From: Sialis fuliginosa
Taxonomy: Eukaryota > Arthropoda > Insecta > Megaloptera > Sialidae
DNA length: 64,000 nucleotides
Direction of reading: 5' to 3'
Assembly (NCBI GenBank): GCA_961205875.1
Contig: OY540809.1
Coordinates: 10,614,267 to 10,678,266 of the forward strand
In this document: one piece after another, positions 11,701-23,507 of the stretch
Position numbering within the stretch: the stretch's first letter is position 1
How the letters are laid out: the number at the start of each line of letters is the position of its first letter
Notes under the pieces: model-generated
Seen by the model: the letters and a program-made list of their open reading frames with translations, nothing else
Databases searched by the model: none
Told to the model about the DNA's origin: nothing
Made by a program: the position numbers and the translations under genes

Positions 11701-12920
11701 ATATCTATCTATTTTAGATTTTAGGCATTTTCAGTTATACTTTGATTATTATTCTTGCTTCTTTTAATCGATTTATGAGTAACTTTCAATTGGTACAGCG
11801 AAATATTTTATCCTTTCTTCTACACCAAAGCGTCATAACTTTTTTATGTCAGAAAAATAATGCAAATTGATTAATTGTTCACAGTTTTTCTTTGGCTCAA
11901 TAAATTTTCTGCACTTTAATATTGGAGTATTTTTCGTTTTCATTTTATTATTCTTATACTAAAAAAATTAAAAATAATTACTCCACTCATTTAGGCAACC
12001 CAATAAAATAATTATTTCAACAATTTAAAAAAAATCATAAAAATTTTTATGAATAATTTTAATTGATGTCTTAAATAGTTCTAAATAAATATATAAAAAA
12101 AACTATTAGTGACTTTTGGGACACTTATGTATATTGTTATTGTGTTGAAAATCTAAAATATTTATTTAGAGTTTTATGATACGATAAAAATTGAGCCAGA
12201 GAATGAATTTTCAATAAGAAAAAGTGTGTCTACTTGACTCTAGGATTAAGTGGAATTAATCATTTTGGCTTATAGAGTTTGAGCATAAATAACTAAATAC
12301 TGACTTAAAAGTATTGAAGACGTTTTTCAAAACTAAGCATTTTATTATTATTGTATTTCAAAATTAATAAAACAATGAGAACAAGAAATACTGTAATTAA
12401 AATTGTTCCACAATTTCATCTTTTTTATACACGTTATTACACAATTACTCTTTATCAAAAATTGCGTAGCCATTTCGATACACATTTAAGTAATGTTCAT
12501 TAAATCATAAAAATAAAAAAGAACCATAATCATGTAATACTACAGCGCTATTAAAAATGAAGAAACGTTGCTACACCCTGATATCATATAATCTCAATTT
12601 TATTTGAAGTAACCTTTCTTCTTTTTATCTCCAGGCCAACAGATCCATGCTTTTTCATCAAGCTGTGAACAATAAAATGTTTAGATGGAGAGGACATAAA
12701 AAAGTTATGTGCCTTAAATTTGAAAAAAGTTGTAATATAAATCATGATACATATTATATATTTAATGTGTAAGCAGCTGTGAAAAAATGTTTTGTATTAA
12801 AGAGAATATATTTCTTGTACATAACAACAAACAACTTCCAAAATTGTTGTACATAATTGGGTTAGACTTAAAAATAACGTGGAATACATTCATTTTTATA
12901 CAGAGTTTTTTTTTCGATTA
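11701..12920. other. AT-rich gene-free stretch
   Basis: No exon, repeat family or regulatory signal could be supported. Confidence 0.5.
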
Positions 12921-12922
12921 TA

Positions 12923-13567
12923 CAGGATGGGGTATTTAGTGTGTTAAAGAACCATCGCATATTTGAAAAAAATGTTTGGTTGTGAGGGGGTAATCGAATT
13001 GTAATATTTATTTGTTATTTTAACGTGGTCTTCAAGGATATTTGAAGGTCGACATCATTTTTTTTAAATAGGAATCTATAGTTTTTATATATGTAGTTAT
13101 CTTATTCTATGTGAAAAAACACTTTGTATTTTTTTTGTTTTTACTTTAATAAAATAAATAGAAAAAGTTTAAAAATTTTAAAAATAATTCTTCAAGTTTT
13201 TTTATTAGACGAAAATAAACATTTTTTGTATCTTGTACTTTTTCTCTGAAGTTGATAATTTATAAGTAAAAAATTCTTGAATGTTCAAAATCTCGAAATT
13301 ATTTTGTTAGATCTCTTGTAAAGTTTAAGAAAAAAGTTTGGAAGAAAATATTCAGTAGAATAAGACTTTTTTAGTTTTTATATAGAATAAGATTACTGTA
13401 TAATATAATATTACTATTTAAAATAATGATGTTAAGCTTCAAATATCCTTGAAGGCCACGTTAAAATAACAAATAAATATTAAAATTTGATTACCCCCTC
13501 ACAACCAAACATTTGGTTGAAATATTTTTTTTCATTTATTCTGTAATACTTTAAATGCCCCTCCCTG
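12923..13567. mobile_element. Foldback element, family P, 645 bp
   Basis: Starts CAGGATGGGGTATTTAGTGT and ends with the complement of CAGGGAGGGGCATTTAAAGT, with TA on both sides (12921-12922 and 13568-13569). The arms share 'gagggggtaatcgaat' and 'tcaaggatatttgaagg' in inverted order, and pairing extends towards the middle near 13240. It is the same family as 35101-35809 but more decayed. No protein is encoded. Confidence 0.8.
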
Positions 13568-13569
13568 TA

Positions 13570-14740
13570 CAGTTTAACGATAATAAGGATATATGGACAC
13601 TGTTTTGCACTAATGTATCAATCAAGCATATCTCGAGATATCAAAGTTTTTGATACATTGGTTAATATATCTTCCAATAAAATCTGGAAAATATTGTGTT
13701 TTTATAATAATTATCTTTCTTCAGTCAAACCGCTTTAAATAAAAATTTAAATAGCCAAGAGCTATTTTCTATAAAGTTGTAACATTTTTTTTGTGGGTTG
13801 ATACATTAGTGCATAACATAATTCGTCAGAAGACTAAAAATTCTGTGGCCAAAAGTTTTGAAGTTATACCCCCCTATACATTTTCTGCAAGTTGTAAAAA
13901 TGTACTTTTGGTCACAAAATCGAACTTTCTGGTCCAGTGTGCAATACAATAAAACAAAGAGATACCTACTAAATAATTATCATACATTACTTCACATATA
14001 ATTATATTATCATTATTTTTCAAAAGAATAAAGGATGTTTAAAATTTTAAATGCTGCAGTAAAAACAATTTCTCTTTAGTTACTACAATGCAATTGTGCA
14101 TAATTGCACAGAAAATGTAACTGTTTTTTTATTCTCTTTTTTGACAAAATAAAGTACAAAGAGATTTTAAGTGAGTAAAAGTATTTATATGAGAACAAAG
14201 TGTACATTTGTTTTAGATTATTTAGAAAAAATCTTGCGTACATTTATTGTATAGTTTTGTATAAAAATTGACTGTAGTTTTTTAGACGAAAAATATAAGA
14301 TAATTTTTAAATAATAATTATATGTATTTAAAACAAAGAATATCCTACAATTATTTGAGAGTTTTGTGAAATCTACTAATTTCATTCTTATTTTGGGATT
14401 TTGAGCATTCATTTTTAGTTAGTATAATTATATAACTCAAATTACTTTTGTAGCTCTGAATTTAGTAAATAAATAAGGTTAGATTGTTTTCAAAATACAA
14501 TATTGTATTTTTATTTTTTTAAATGCAAACTTACCAAATTTTATCTTGATTTAAAATGTAACGAAATAAAATAAGATCGTTTTGCGACCTGTAGCGTGCT
14601 TCATCTACCTAAAAACTAACAAAAGTCAACATATTGAACTAATTTAATATGGAAACTAATAATGTGCTCTTTCAAGAAAATGTAAATTTTTTAGTGCGTT
14701 CTTAATGAAATTTAAAAAATAATACTCATTTTATCAATGT
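13570..14740. other. AT-rich gene-free stretch
   Basis: Nothing recognised beyond AT-rich low-complexity sequence. A 64-codon minus-strand frame at 14218-14412 is not considered coding. Confidence 0.5.
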
Positions 14741-15147
14741 AGTCGCATGCAGAAGTGATCGACCAATTTTCATTGAAATTCGCTTATCACAAACTTAGTA
14801 GGCTCCTCCCATTTGATTATTATAATATTTAAATCATTTCTCCATGTACCAAACAGATATTTTAGAACTCATTTGCTAAATAAAAAGTTTGTTTTTGTGA
14901 TTAAATTATTTTGTAATCTATTGAAAATTGTATAAGTAAATTTTGTGGCAATAATAATTATGTTAAATACTTGATATAAAATTAATTAATGAAATGGACG
15001 TATATTTGTGTTTTTATTTAAAACGATGTAACTATATAAGCTCCGCCCTAGAAAAATATAACCGATGTGTTTGTTTTAATATTTTCGAATCTGTTGTAAG
15101 CGATTCTGACCTTTAAGGTGGCAGTCGACTTCTGAAGCCGATAGTAC
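14741..15147 (-). mobile_element. MITE family F copy
   Basis: A minus-oriented copy sharing 'tcatttctccatgtaccaaa', 'taagctccgccctagaaaa' and 'cgaatctgttgtaagcgatt' with the copies at 16738, 26331 and 54909. Both termini have decayed and no TA duplication can be read. Confidence 0.75.
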
Positions 15148-15357
15148 GTACATATAAAACAAATTTTAGACCAAAAGTAGAGCACACATTGCAATGGAAG
15201 TGAGTAAAAGAAACAATGACCTATACGCGTACATTAAGCGGACATTGCCGGAGTATTTGTTGACATATCAAATGCTTACAATGTACTATAAATATATTTC
15301 TTTCAATCAATATTGGATATTTACTTTTCTTGCTTTAATAAAAAATATTCGAATTTA

Positions 15358-16174
15358 GTTAAAAAACATCTGCCAAGTAAATGCACAGTGCTTCCTCGTG
15401 CTAAATTCACTAAAACCGATAGTGTTCAGATAAATTGCCTGGCATTGGTTAACCATTTAATTTTTATACAAATTTTACTAAAAAATCTTAGTTCGAATTT
15501 TTTCTTAAAACGCACCTGAATATTTTTTCATATTTTTTTAATTTTTTGACAATTTCAATCTAAATCTAAATTTATGCAAATGTCAAAATGACACTTAAAA
15601 CGTCAAAGTGACATTTAAAACGCCAAAGTGACATTTAAAACGTCAAAATGACACTTAATATATCCAATCAAATATCAATTTAGAAAAACAAAACACGAAT
15701 TTTTAAAATTAATTTAGATAAATCTTTGTAAGGGAATATTTTACAACAAACGTAGTAGACCCATATTATAGGAAATTTAATTCTCTACAAAAAATATTCT
15801 ATAAAATTTTCTCGTAACATGTGTCGTTCTTGAGATATCTTGAAAAAAGAAATATTTTGGGGTGTCACCCCTCCCCCTTACACACGATTTTGATGATTTT
15901 GAAATGGGACCGTCCTCAAACTACACCCAACCATCCGACCAAGTTTCAATAATATCGGTTCACTGGTTCATGAGTTATGCGTGTGACAAGGATTCAGGGG
16001 ACAGACGGACGGACGGACACACGGACAGACAGACAGACACGGAACGAAAAGTGTTTGTCTTGACGTGAAACGGATAAATAAATTTAAAATTTTGAAATTG
16101 GAGAACTTTTTTTTTGTCTCAATCTGAAACGATCACATAGCTTCTCGTATTTTCGATATTGCGAGGAAGCAAAA
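15358..16174 (+). repeat. Family-A interspersed repeat, long copy
   Basis: Runs from 'taaaaaacatctgccaagt' to 'gcgaggaagcaaaa', like the copy at 43734-44420. It contains a 20-bp tandem array at 15582-15660 that the other copies lack or hold once. The gacagacg-rich tract near 16000-16040 and the terminal 'cttctcgtattttcgatatt' segment are well kept. A 68-codon frame across the gacaga tract is a composition artefact. Confidence 0.85.
15582..15660. repeat. 20-bp tandem repeat, about 4 units
   Basis: Units of the form 'gtcaaaatgacacttaaaac', alternating a/g and t/c at two positions. It lies inside a family-A repeat. The minus copy near 59768-59795 shows about one unit, so the array expanded after insertion or in one lineage. 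Confidence 0.85.
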
Positions 16175-16737
16175 GAAACCGCTAGTACTAATTACGGACC
16201 TTTTTTAATTATAATATATTATATAAATTATATGTATTATCTTCCAATTGTTTTTTTTTCTCTGGAAAAGTTGCCGAAGAATATACTTTTTACAAATTTA
16301 AATTTCATTTTGTACGAAGTACTTTAGCGTTGAGGTTTGAAAGTAACTAATAAAATTTTACTGATGTAATCAAAATCAGAACTCGGACAAGTGCTTGGTG
16401 AAATCTTTGAAACTATGAAAAAAGTTAACCAATTTCAGTGGAAAGATAGTTCAAAAAGGTATTACATTTTTATTATACTTTGTGGAATAACATTTTTAGG
16501 TTAAAAAAAGTTTGAATTACATTGCATACAAGAGAGTTCGATATTTTTGTCGGATGTTAATAAAATCTTATATTAGTCGGTAATGACTTTTTTATTTCTT
16601 AATTTAAAATAAGTTCATAAGACAGTGTCAATGTGTATTTCGACCTACGTTAAAATTCTAACCTTAACTCTGAATTATATTTACTTTCTTTTATTTCTAA
16701 TCAAATATACAGGGTGTAAGAAATTCACTACGACGTA
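16175..16737. other. AT-rich gap with a lone CAGGGTG end
   Basis: A TA-flanked CAGGGTGTAAGAAATTC starts near 16711, just before the MITE-F copy, with no partner seen. Otherwise nothing is recognised. Confidence 0.4.
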
Positions 16738-17172
16738 CTATGGGCTTCAGAAGTCGTCTGTCACCCTAAAGATCAAAATCGCTTACAACAGATTCAAAAT
16801 TATTAAAACAAACGTCATCGGTTATCTTTTTCTAGGGCGGAGCTTATATAGTTACATCATTTTAAATAAAAACACAAATATACGTTCATTTCATTAATGA
16901 ATTTTTTTATCAAGTTTAACATATTTAAATACTAAAATTCGAAAGATCAAATATTTATTGCCATACAATTTTCATATACAATTTTCAATAGATTACATAA
17001 TAATTTAATCGCACAAATAAATAGAGAGTACTTCTTTATCTAGCAAATGAGTTTCAAAATATGTCTTTGTTTGGTACATGGAGAAATGATTTAAATATTA
17101 TAATAATCAAATGGGAGGATTGTTTGTGATAAGCGAATTTCAATGAAAATTGGTCGACCACTTCTGCATTCT
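16738..17172 (+). mobile_element. MITE family F copy
   Basis: Plus-oriented copy: 'cttcagaagtcgtctgtcac' at the left, then 'cgcttacaacagattcaaaa', 'ctagggcggagctta' and 'acatggagaaatgatttaaa', ending 'ggtcgaccacttctgcat'. The right terminus lacks the expected CACTG-TA. Confidence 0.8.
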
Positions 17173-18320
17173 CTACATAGAGATTTCAATGATATAAACA
17201 AAACAAGAAGTTCTTAAAAATAATTTTTAATCTATAGAAAACAGCATGCCGTAGATTTTTTTTACGACTGTGTTAATTTCAGTTACAAAAGAACAAATAT
17301 TTGGGTGTGTTGAAATCCCTGTGAACCGTAGTAAATTTCTTTTTATGTTTTAGTCTTTCTTTTTTACAGTTTATTATTGTTTTACTATCGTCATGTATAA
17401 TGAAACACAAGTTTATCTATAATATAAATATAGTATCCACATATAGAAAATATAATTTAATATTTTACATACAATAATTTAAACCCTCCATTTACACGAA
17501 TTTAATTAAATTTTTATTTTATTTTAAATACCAACTATGTAGAAACCAGGCGCCATCACAATATATGAACTTTTCTATGGCTTCATTTATATTATGTTTT
17601 CATAAAGCCAATTACTCGTGTAAAAGGACGAAAACTGTACTTCCTATCATTGTAAAAAATTTAAAACTATTAAACTTTTTATAAATCACATTGCAATTCA
17701 TGAAATAAATTAGTAGGGTAAAAAAAAACTAGTGAAATAAAATATAATAAAATGTAGACTGTCATTCGTAATGTGCAACTTTGTTTGCGTTTTATCAGTT
17801 TTATACAGCATTTAATGTAACATTTCCACATAAACAAATTCTGTACAAACATAATGAATGTGTGTCAAAGTAATTAAAATAATAATAACTGAAAACAGCG
17901 AGATTTTTATTAGTTTTAATCATCAGTAAGTACAAGAGCACGAAGAAGGAAAAGATCGTATCGCTAAACTTTGAAGTACTTATTTCGTGCGCAAGAAGGA
18001 ATTGTTAGAGCTTTGGTGGAGCCATCTTGTGCATATGCTGCAAAGTAAACAGACGTCGTGTACCAAAAATATGATTTAATTTTGTCACGCCACAGCTGGG
18101 TAGCATGACTTTAGAAACAAAACTGTCTACGTACTGGCTTTCCTATAGGTGGCGTTGCAGTTCTGGGAACGGGAATATGATCTATGAAAACAACACCCAA
18201 GTGTGGTGTGTGCATTCTTATTAAAAACACCAGCGGTGCTGAATTTGATTTGATATGTTTCAGGATAATGGGGGAATCACTCTTATATTATTTATGATGT
18301 TTAATTAACAGTTTATACTT
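17173..18320. other. Gene-free stretch
   Basis: Mostly AT-rich. The part from about 17930 to 18250 is more complex ('ggtggagccatcttgtgc', 'cctataggtggcgttgcag') and may hold an old repeat or a regulatory block. No exon could be defined. Confidence 0.4.
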
Positions 18321-18873
18321 TACAGTGCCCACGCGGCTTCGCTCGCGTAGACTACGGATTTATTGTTTAAGATTTAAAAAATATATAGTTTAATTAATTA
18401 AGTACAAACACGATTAGTTATTATTGTAATAATAACATCAATACCTAAATTACCTAACAAAAACGAATCAGAAGAAAAAAGTACAAATAATTTGTGTTCT
18501 GTTTAAATTTAAATGTTTTTTTTTTGTAACATAAAAGCAGTCATTGTGGCTTAAATATAAAAGTTAGATATTGTAGATCTTTTGATTCTACACAATTCTT
18601 TTATACAATATTTTGTTCAATATTGAACGGTTTAGGCAGCGTATTGCAAAACAGCGCGCCGACGGCAACATTTTTTCCCACTTGATTTACTATTATCGTC
18701 ACTGCTTAGTTGTTATGTTACCTAACGTAACAAAATATAGCCTATAACCTGGCCAGAGAATGTACCTATGAATTAAAAAAGAAACCACGTAAATCGGATA
18801 AGTCGTTCTCGAGTGATAAGCGCACTAACGGACAGACAGAGAGACGTTGAGCTTTACATATATGTATTAAGGA
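18321..18873 (-). mobile_element. Helitron-like element, subfamily C copy 1
   Basis: On the minus strand the 3' end carries the hairpin 'acgcgagcgaagccgcgt', but the final CTAG has mutated. The 5' end is TCCTTAATACATATATG. The body shares 'caatattgaacggtttaggc' and 'cacttgatttactattatcg' with 19294-19505. No protein is encoded. Confidence 0.6.
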
Positions 18874-19293
18874 TTAACACCAAGTTATATGCTGTTTGAT
18901 TATGAGGCTGTCCATTACCTTTCCATGCAAATTCAATAATACAATTATTTTATTTTATTTGGGGAGGGTGGGTAATTGAACATCCCCCTCTCCGAAATAA
19001 AATTTATAAAATTAAAGCAAATAAAACTATACAATAATAACGAACGCAAATATTATTGCGCAAAACAACATTTTAATGCTCAAAACGGAAAATGTTATTA
19101 ATCAAAAAAATTATTTTTAATGTTACACTTTATGTTCAGTACAATGCTCTAAATTTACAATGTTATTGCTCAAATACAATATATTCTTAATACTCAAAGT
19201 ATATATTGCGCGCTTAAATACTCCCCATTTTAATAATAAAATATGTATATGATGTTTCGCATGGAGTGGATTATAGCCTAGACCAAAAATTGT
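18874..19293. other. AT-rich gap
   Basis: It holds short G-rich text at 18960-18990 ('ggggagggtgggtaattg'). Nothing else is recognised. Confidence 0.4.
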
Positions 19294-19505
19294 CTAGCTG
19301 TGCCCGCGGCTATGCTCGCGTGGACTATGGAATTATTGTTTAGGATTTTTGAATAATATAGTTAAATTATTTTAGATCTTTTTGCTCTACACAATTCTTT
19401 ACTACATTATATTGTTCAATATCTAACGGTTTAGGCAGCGTATTACAAAAGAGCGTGCTGGCGGCAAACTTTTTTCCGACTTGATTTACTATTATCGTCA
19501 CTTAA
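19294..19505 (-). mobile_element. Helitron-like element, subfamily C copy 2, truncated
   Basis: Begins on the plus strand with CTAGCTGTGCCCGCGGC, the reverse of a Helitron 3' end with hairpin 'acgcgagcatagccgcgg'. The body matches copy 1 up to 'tactattatcgtcactta' near 19502 and then diverges, so the 5' end is missing. Confidence 0.6.
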
Positions 19506-19974
19506 TTTTAATTTTTTTCTTTGCTGATTAATTTTTACAAAATTTAACACGGATATTTTTAGAATTGTTCATAACATTTTTTATAATATCAACAGTAGAA
19601 TTGTACTTTCTATATATATTATCGAGAATACCAGTTACAAATTTTAAAATATTTATAAAATATGCGCATTTAAATTATCAGTGGGTTTTATGTACACTTA
19701 TCCTGTTAAATATTTATTGTCAAATAAAATATTCGGTACGATAACTAGCTTGTAATATCGGTGAATTTCATTTAATCTTCTAGTATTTATCATTGACAGT
19801 TGTTCGAACACAAACGAGGCCATTTCCCTCGCGGATTCGCGTTAAAATGGCTCGATTACTTCAAACATGTTGGACATTTATTCACAAATAGAGATCAATT
19901 ATTTATATATGTACATAATATCGACTAAAATAACTAACAATGTTTATTGAGAATATGTATACTATTACTGAATA
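19506..19974. other. AT-rich gap
   Basis: Slightly more complex around 19795-19860 ('tcgaacacaaacgaggccat', 'gcggattcgcgtta'). No feature can be defined. Confidence 0.35.
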
Positions 19975-20120
19975 CAGGGTGTCCCACGGGAAGGTGTTGA
20001 AATTAATCAGCTGTTATTTTCAAATGGATGCAGTTATTGAAAAAACAATAAAAACAAAAAAATACCAGAACGATTTTGATGATGAAATCTTCACCAACGT
20101 GTTACTTGAAATCCCAGAAG
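19975..20120 (+). mobile_element. Fragment of 'CAGGGTGTCCC' repeat family E
   Basis: Starts after TA (19973-19974) with CAGGGTGTCCCACGGGAAG. It is the sister of 6880-7060, agreeing through 'tttcaaatggatgcagttat'. No second terminus is found. Confidence 0.6.
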
Positions 20121-20679
20121 TAGTATATATCTTTTTAACATTTATTACATAAAAACCGCCACTTTTAACATTTTCTTTAAACGATTACAGCTCTATAATA
20201 TTACAAGCTGCACAAAAATGTTCTCAAAGAATTATATAGCCAAGGGTTTATAATGTCAGAAATTGGCTTTTATTCGTGAATATTTGGACAAATGCAGGTT
20301 CTTACAGCGTACAATATGAAAAAATTGTGGTTTTACCCCACCTTACTCTACATATAAACACGCTATCACTCAAAACACCTGAGCAATAAATAAAATATAA
20401 ATATAAAAAAATAAAATTCATTTGACCTATATTCTGATCTAAATATAGAGATATTAAAAATTATGCATAGACATTGTGTAGAGTATACAAAATGCGGGCG
20501 GAACAGATATTTACACATCACAGTGCGAATGCCCGAAACTCAAAAAAAATTAAAAATATTGACACTATAATAATTATGTGAATTTCAACAATTAAATATA
20601 CCTAAACAATTAATTGTATGTATCTATAAACCACATTATACTATTTAATACATAATAGTATGTTTGTACTTGTGGCCTA
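20121..20679. other. AT-rich gene-free stretch
   Basis: Nothing recognised. Confidence 0.45.
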
Positions 20680-20880
20680 CTTAGCGCCAGCTAAACGTTA
20701 AATAACGAAGCCCGGAGCTTACGGCGGAAGCTGCGCGCACCGCCACATCCTGCGTTATGATCTATTTTGCAGGATAACGTATTGTTTGCAGAACGTATCT
20801 AGTTAACGAGATAAATGCGCTTTTTAGGTTACTCCGCACGTACGAGATTTAAAAATGGATTTACTTTTACACCGTTAAAT
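20680..20880. promoter_or_regulatory. Complex GC-richer block, possible conserved non-coding element
   Basis: Contains 'cggagcttacggcggaagc', 'gcgcgcaccgccacatcctg' and 'ataacgtattgtttgcaga'. It stands out from its AT-rich surroundings, is not repeated in the window and has no open frame. A regulatory role is a guess from composition. Confidence 0.25.
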
Positions 20881-21947
20881 CTGATATGTTATTTTATTTT
20901 TATAAACAGATAAACTAATGTATCATCATTAGTGTCCGATCTAAAGTTCGTTTTTGGCCAAAATAGAAATAATTTTTTCATCTTTTATTTTTAAAATTTA
21001 AAAAAGTTTCATCAGTTGTTTTCAATTAAAAAAATATTAATAATGCAATGTGTAATTGAATGAGCTTTTTAATTGAATGTCATTGATGACAGATAAATAT
21101 ACTATTAGTATAGTTCAACTATTATTCGGCCGAATGTGCAATTTTTTCCGAAGCCTTGCTCTTATACTTTGTTTAATACTTTTTATAATTAGATACAAAA
21201 TATAGTTATTTATTACGCATATCCCCCCTCCCTAGCAGGTGCTTTTTTCATTCATTTTGTTACTTTTTTGTACTGAGTGTTGTACTTTTTCCTGTTAGGT
21301 AATTTCTGAAAATATTTTATACATTACTATGTATGTATGTATAAAAAAAACGTGTATATAAATGCACGTACAATCCCCGTTGTTCTTGTATGTTTGACAT
21401 AAGGCACATTCTAATTGAAAAAACAATTTGTATATCCAGTGGTAACTTGTTAAAACTTTTGTGGGTACAAAATTAAATCAATTCATTTTTATGTAATGTA
21501 AGTATCATTATTAGATTTTTTTCTATCTACTATACTGGAATAAACATAAACCTATAATTTACATAAATATTAAAATAATTTTAATTATTCACAGTATGCA
21601 TTTAATTAATTTAATCAATGTATACTTACTACTAGCACTTTTTTTAATATTTCGACTCTACGGATATATACGCTGAAAAATATGTAAGAACAAAATCTTA
21701 AAATTGACCAAAAAACAATAAAAAAATTGTTCTTTTGCGTATAACTTTTGAAAGCACAACTTTTTTTTTAACTCAACCTTAACATTTTGGGGACCTTAAT
21801 TGAATACTTAAAGATCCTGTGGAAAAACCTGCAAAAGTTAGGGATTTCTCCCCAGATATTTGTGATCATATCCACATTATTTTAAATTACTTTTACTGAA
21901 CGTAAGAAATGTATTATTTTGAAGTGTGCAATTATATGCAGTAAAAA
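20881..21947. other. AT-rich gene-free stretch
   Basis: Contains 'attattcggccgaatg' near 21121, a palindromic core seen in some hAT subterminal regions, but no bounded element. Nothing else is seen. Confidence 0.4.
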
Positions 21948-22240
21948 TACAGCCGCGTGCAAAAGTATTAGGCACCCCTACAATTTGTCACTGTCTCAAC
22001 AATTAGTGATCAGATAAGGGTTTTGTGGTTTTACTATTGCATCGGCGGTATTTTATGACAGAAATAAAACAAAAACAAATATTTATGACACCCAGATATG
22101 TTTTAATACAGTATTTCTTCGAATTTGCTATTTTACGTTTTAGAGTTTTAGTGTGTTGCCAGTGCTTGTAGTGAACATACACGTGTTGTACGCAATTGTT
22201 GCTACCATATTCCTAAAGACTAACATTTATCGCCTTAATC

Positions 22241-23400
22241 ATGCCTAAAAAAACTGAACTTAGTGCAGAACAGCGCCAAAAAATTAAGATCTTACATGAA
22301 CAAGGCATGTCTCAAGTGAAAATTGCCCAGGAAGTGAAGTACTCGCGTTGTGTAGTGCAATATGCACTAAATCGTTTCAAAGAGACCGGTTACCATGAAA
22401 ATAGACCAAGAACAGGCAGAAGAAAAATAATTACAGAGCGTGAAGACCGATTTTTGCTTAGGAAGTCTCTACAGGATCGCAAAAAAACTGCTGTACACCT
22501 CGCTGCAGTTTTATCTGAAGCAAAAAGGAAATCAGTGAGTGTCTATACTGTGAGAAGAAGGCTTCTTAAAGCTGGATTTAAAGGCTGCAAGGCAAGAAAA
22601 AATTTGTGGCTGTCGGAGCACAATAAGAAAAATCGGTCGGAGTGGACCCTCAAATATAGAGATTGGACAGTGGAAGATTGGTCCAATGTACTGTGGTCAG
22701 ACGAATCTAACTTTGAGGTATTGTTATTAACTTTATGTATTACATTAAAACAAGTCAACATCTTTGAAATTTCGTTCTGCTAGGAAAATAATTAAATCTT
22801 AAAATAAATATATTTTTTTCTTTTTGCATAGGTATTTGTAACACCCGGTGTGACTTATGTCAGGCGAAGGGTGGACGAAAAATTCAACCCAGAATGTGTG
22901 GTGCCCACTGTTAAATACGGTGGAGGCTCAATCATGATCTGGGATTGTATGGATACCACTGGAGTAGGCGAAATGGTGTTATGTTAGGGGCGAATGATCA
23001 GTGCGAATTACACTAAAGTTCTTGAAACAGCTCTAGTGCCGTCGATAACGCAAATTTTCGGCGATACAAACACCGACGGAGTAAAACTCCATCAATTCAA
23101 TGCTCCTTGCCACAAATCAGCGCACACCATGACGTGGATGGCTCAAAACAGAATTGATCTTTTGGACTGGCCGCTACAATCACCAGACTTAATCCAATTG
23201 AAAAAATTTGGTCCATTTTGAAGAAAAACATCCGAAGACACTCTATAAGTAATAAGCATTCGCTACTAGCCGCATTAAAGCATGAGTGGAAACAGATATC
23301 CCAAGAAGAATGTTTTAAGCTGGTAGGGTCAATGACGAAATGGGTGGCTGCTGTCATTAAATCGAAAGGTGGACCGACAAAATATGAATTATTTTATTAA
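22241..23400 (+). pseudogene. Tc1-like DD34E transposase, broken, with apparent intron
   Basis: Transposase that would cut and paste its own element. Exon 1 (22241-22717, 159 codons) starts MPKKTELSAEQRQKIKILHE. It contains the paired helix-turn-helix DNA-binding region and then the first catalytic aspartate in WSDESNFE. A 114-bp insert (22718-22831) begins GTATTG and ends in a T-rich tract plus CATAG. Removing it restores the frame as SNFE|VFVTPGVTYVRRR. Downstream come TVKYGGGSIMIWDC, a stop TAG at 22985-22987, HQFNAPCHKSAH and SPDL. In that block the usual second catalytic aspartate of QDNAPCH is a phenylalanine. A one-base loss near 23190 then shifts the frame before NPIEKIWSILKK, which holds the third acidic residue. 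With the frame restored, 34 residues separate residues two and three, as in DD34E Tc1 elements. The stop, frameshift and D-to-F change each inactivate it. Confidence 0.9.
22718..22831 (+). other. Putative spliceosomal intron in transposase
   Basis: Starts GT, ends in 'tttttttctttttgcatag', and is AT-richer than the flanking coding sequence. Removal joins codons in phase 0 inside the conserved DESNFEVF motif. Most Tc1 relatives have no intron here. An AT-rich insertion is the alternative, but the splice-site match makes an intron more likely. Confidence 0.7.
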
Positions 23401-23507
23401 AATAAATCATAATAATCATATATTCAGTTTTATTTACATTTCCTATTCGAAATCACTCTAAAACTGGCAATACTGTAGGGTGCCTAATACTTTTGCACGT
23501 GGCTGTA

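Larger units (their letters stand above)
21950..23505 (+). mobile_element. Tc1-like transposon, complete ends, inactive
   Basis: A 1,556-bp element of the Tc1/mariner superfamily. The terminal inverted repeats are 21950-21981 (CAGCCGCGTGCAAAAGTATT...) and 23475-23505. They match over 31-32 bases with one substitution and one single-base gap. TA stands on both sides (21948-21949 and 23506-23507), the expected target duplication. It carries one transposase reading frame (22241-23400) with several disabling changes, so it cannot move itself. The well-matched ends suggest it is not very old. Confidence 0.95.

Noticed and set aside
15862..16068. 68-codon frame with a DRRTDGHTDRQTDT tract
   Set aside because: It is a translation of the gacaga-rich section of a family-A repeat, and other copies have it broken.
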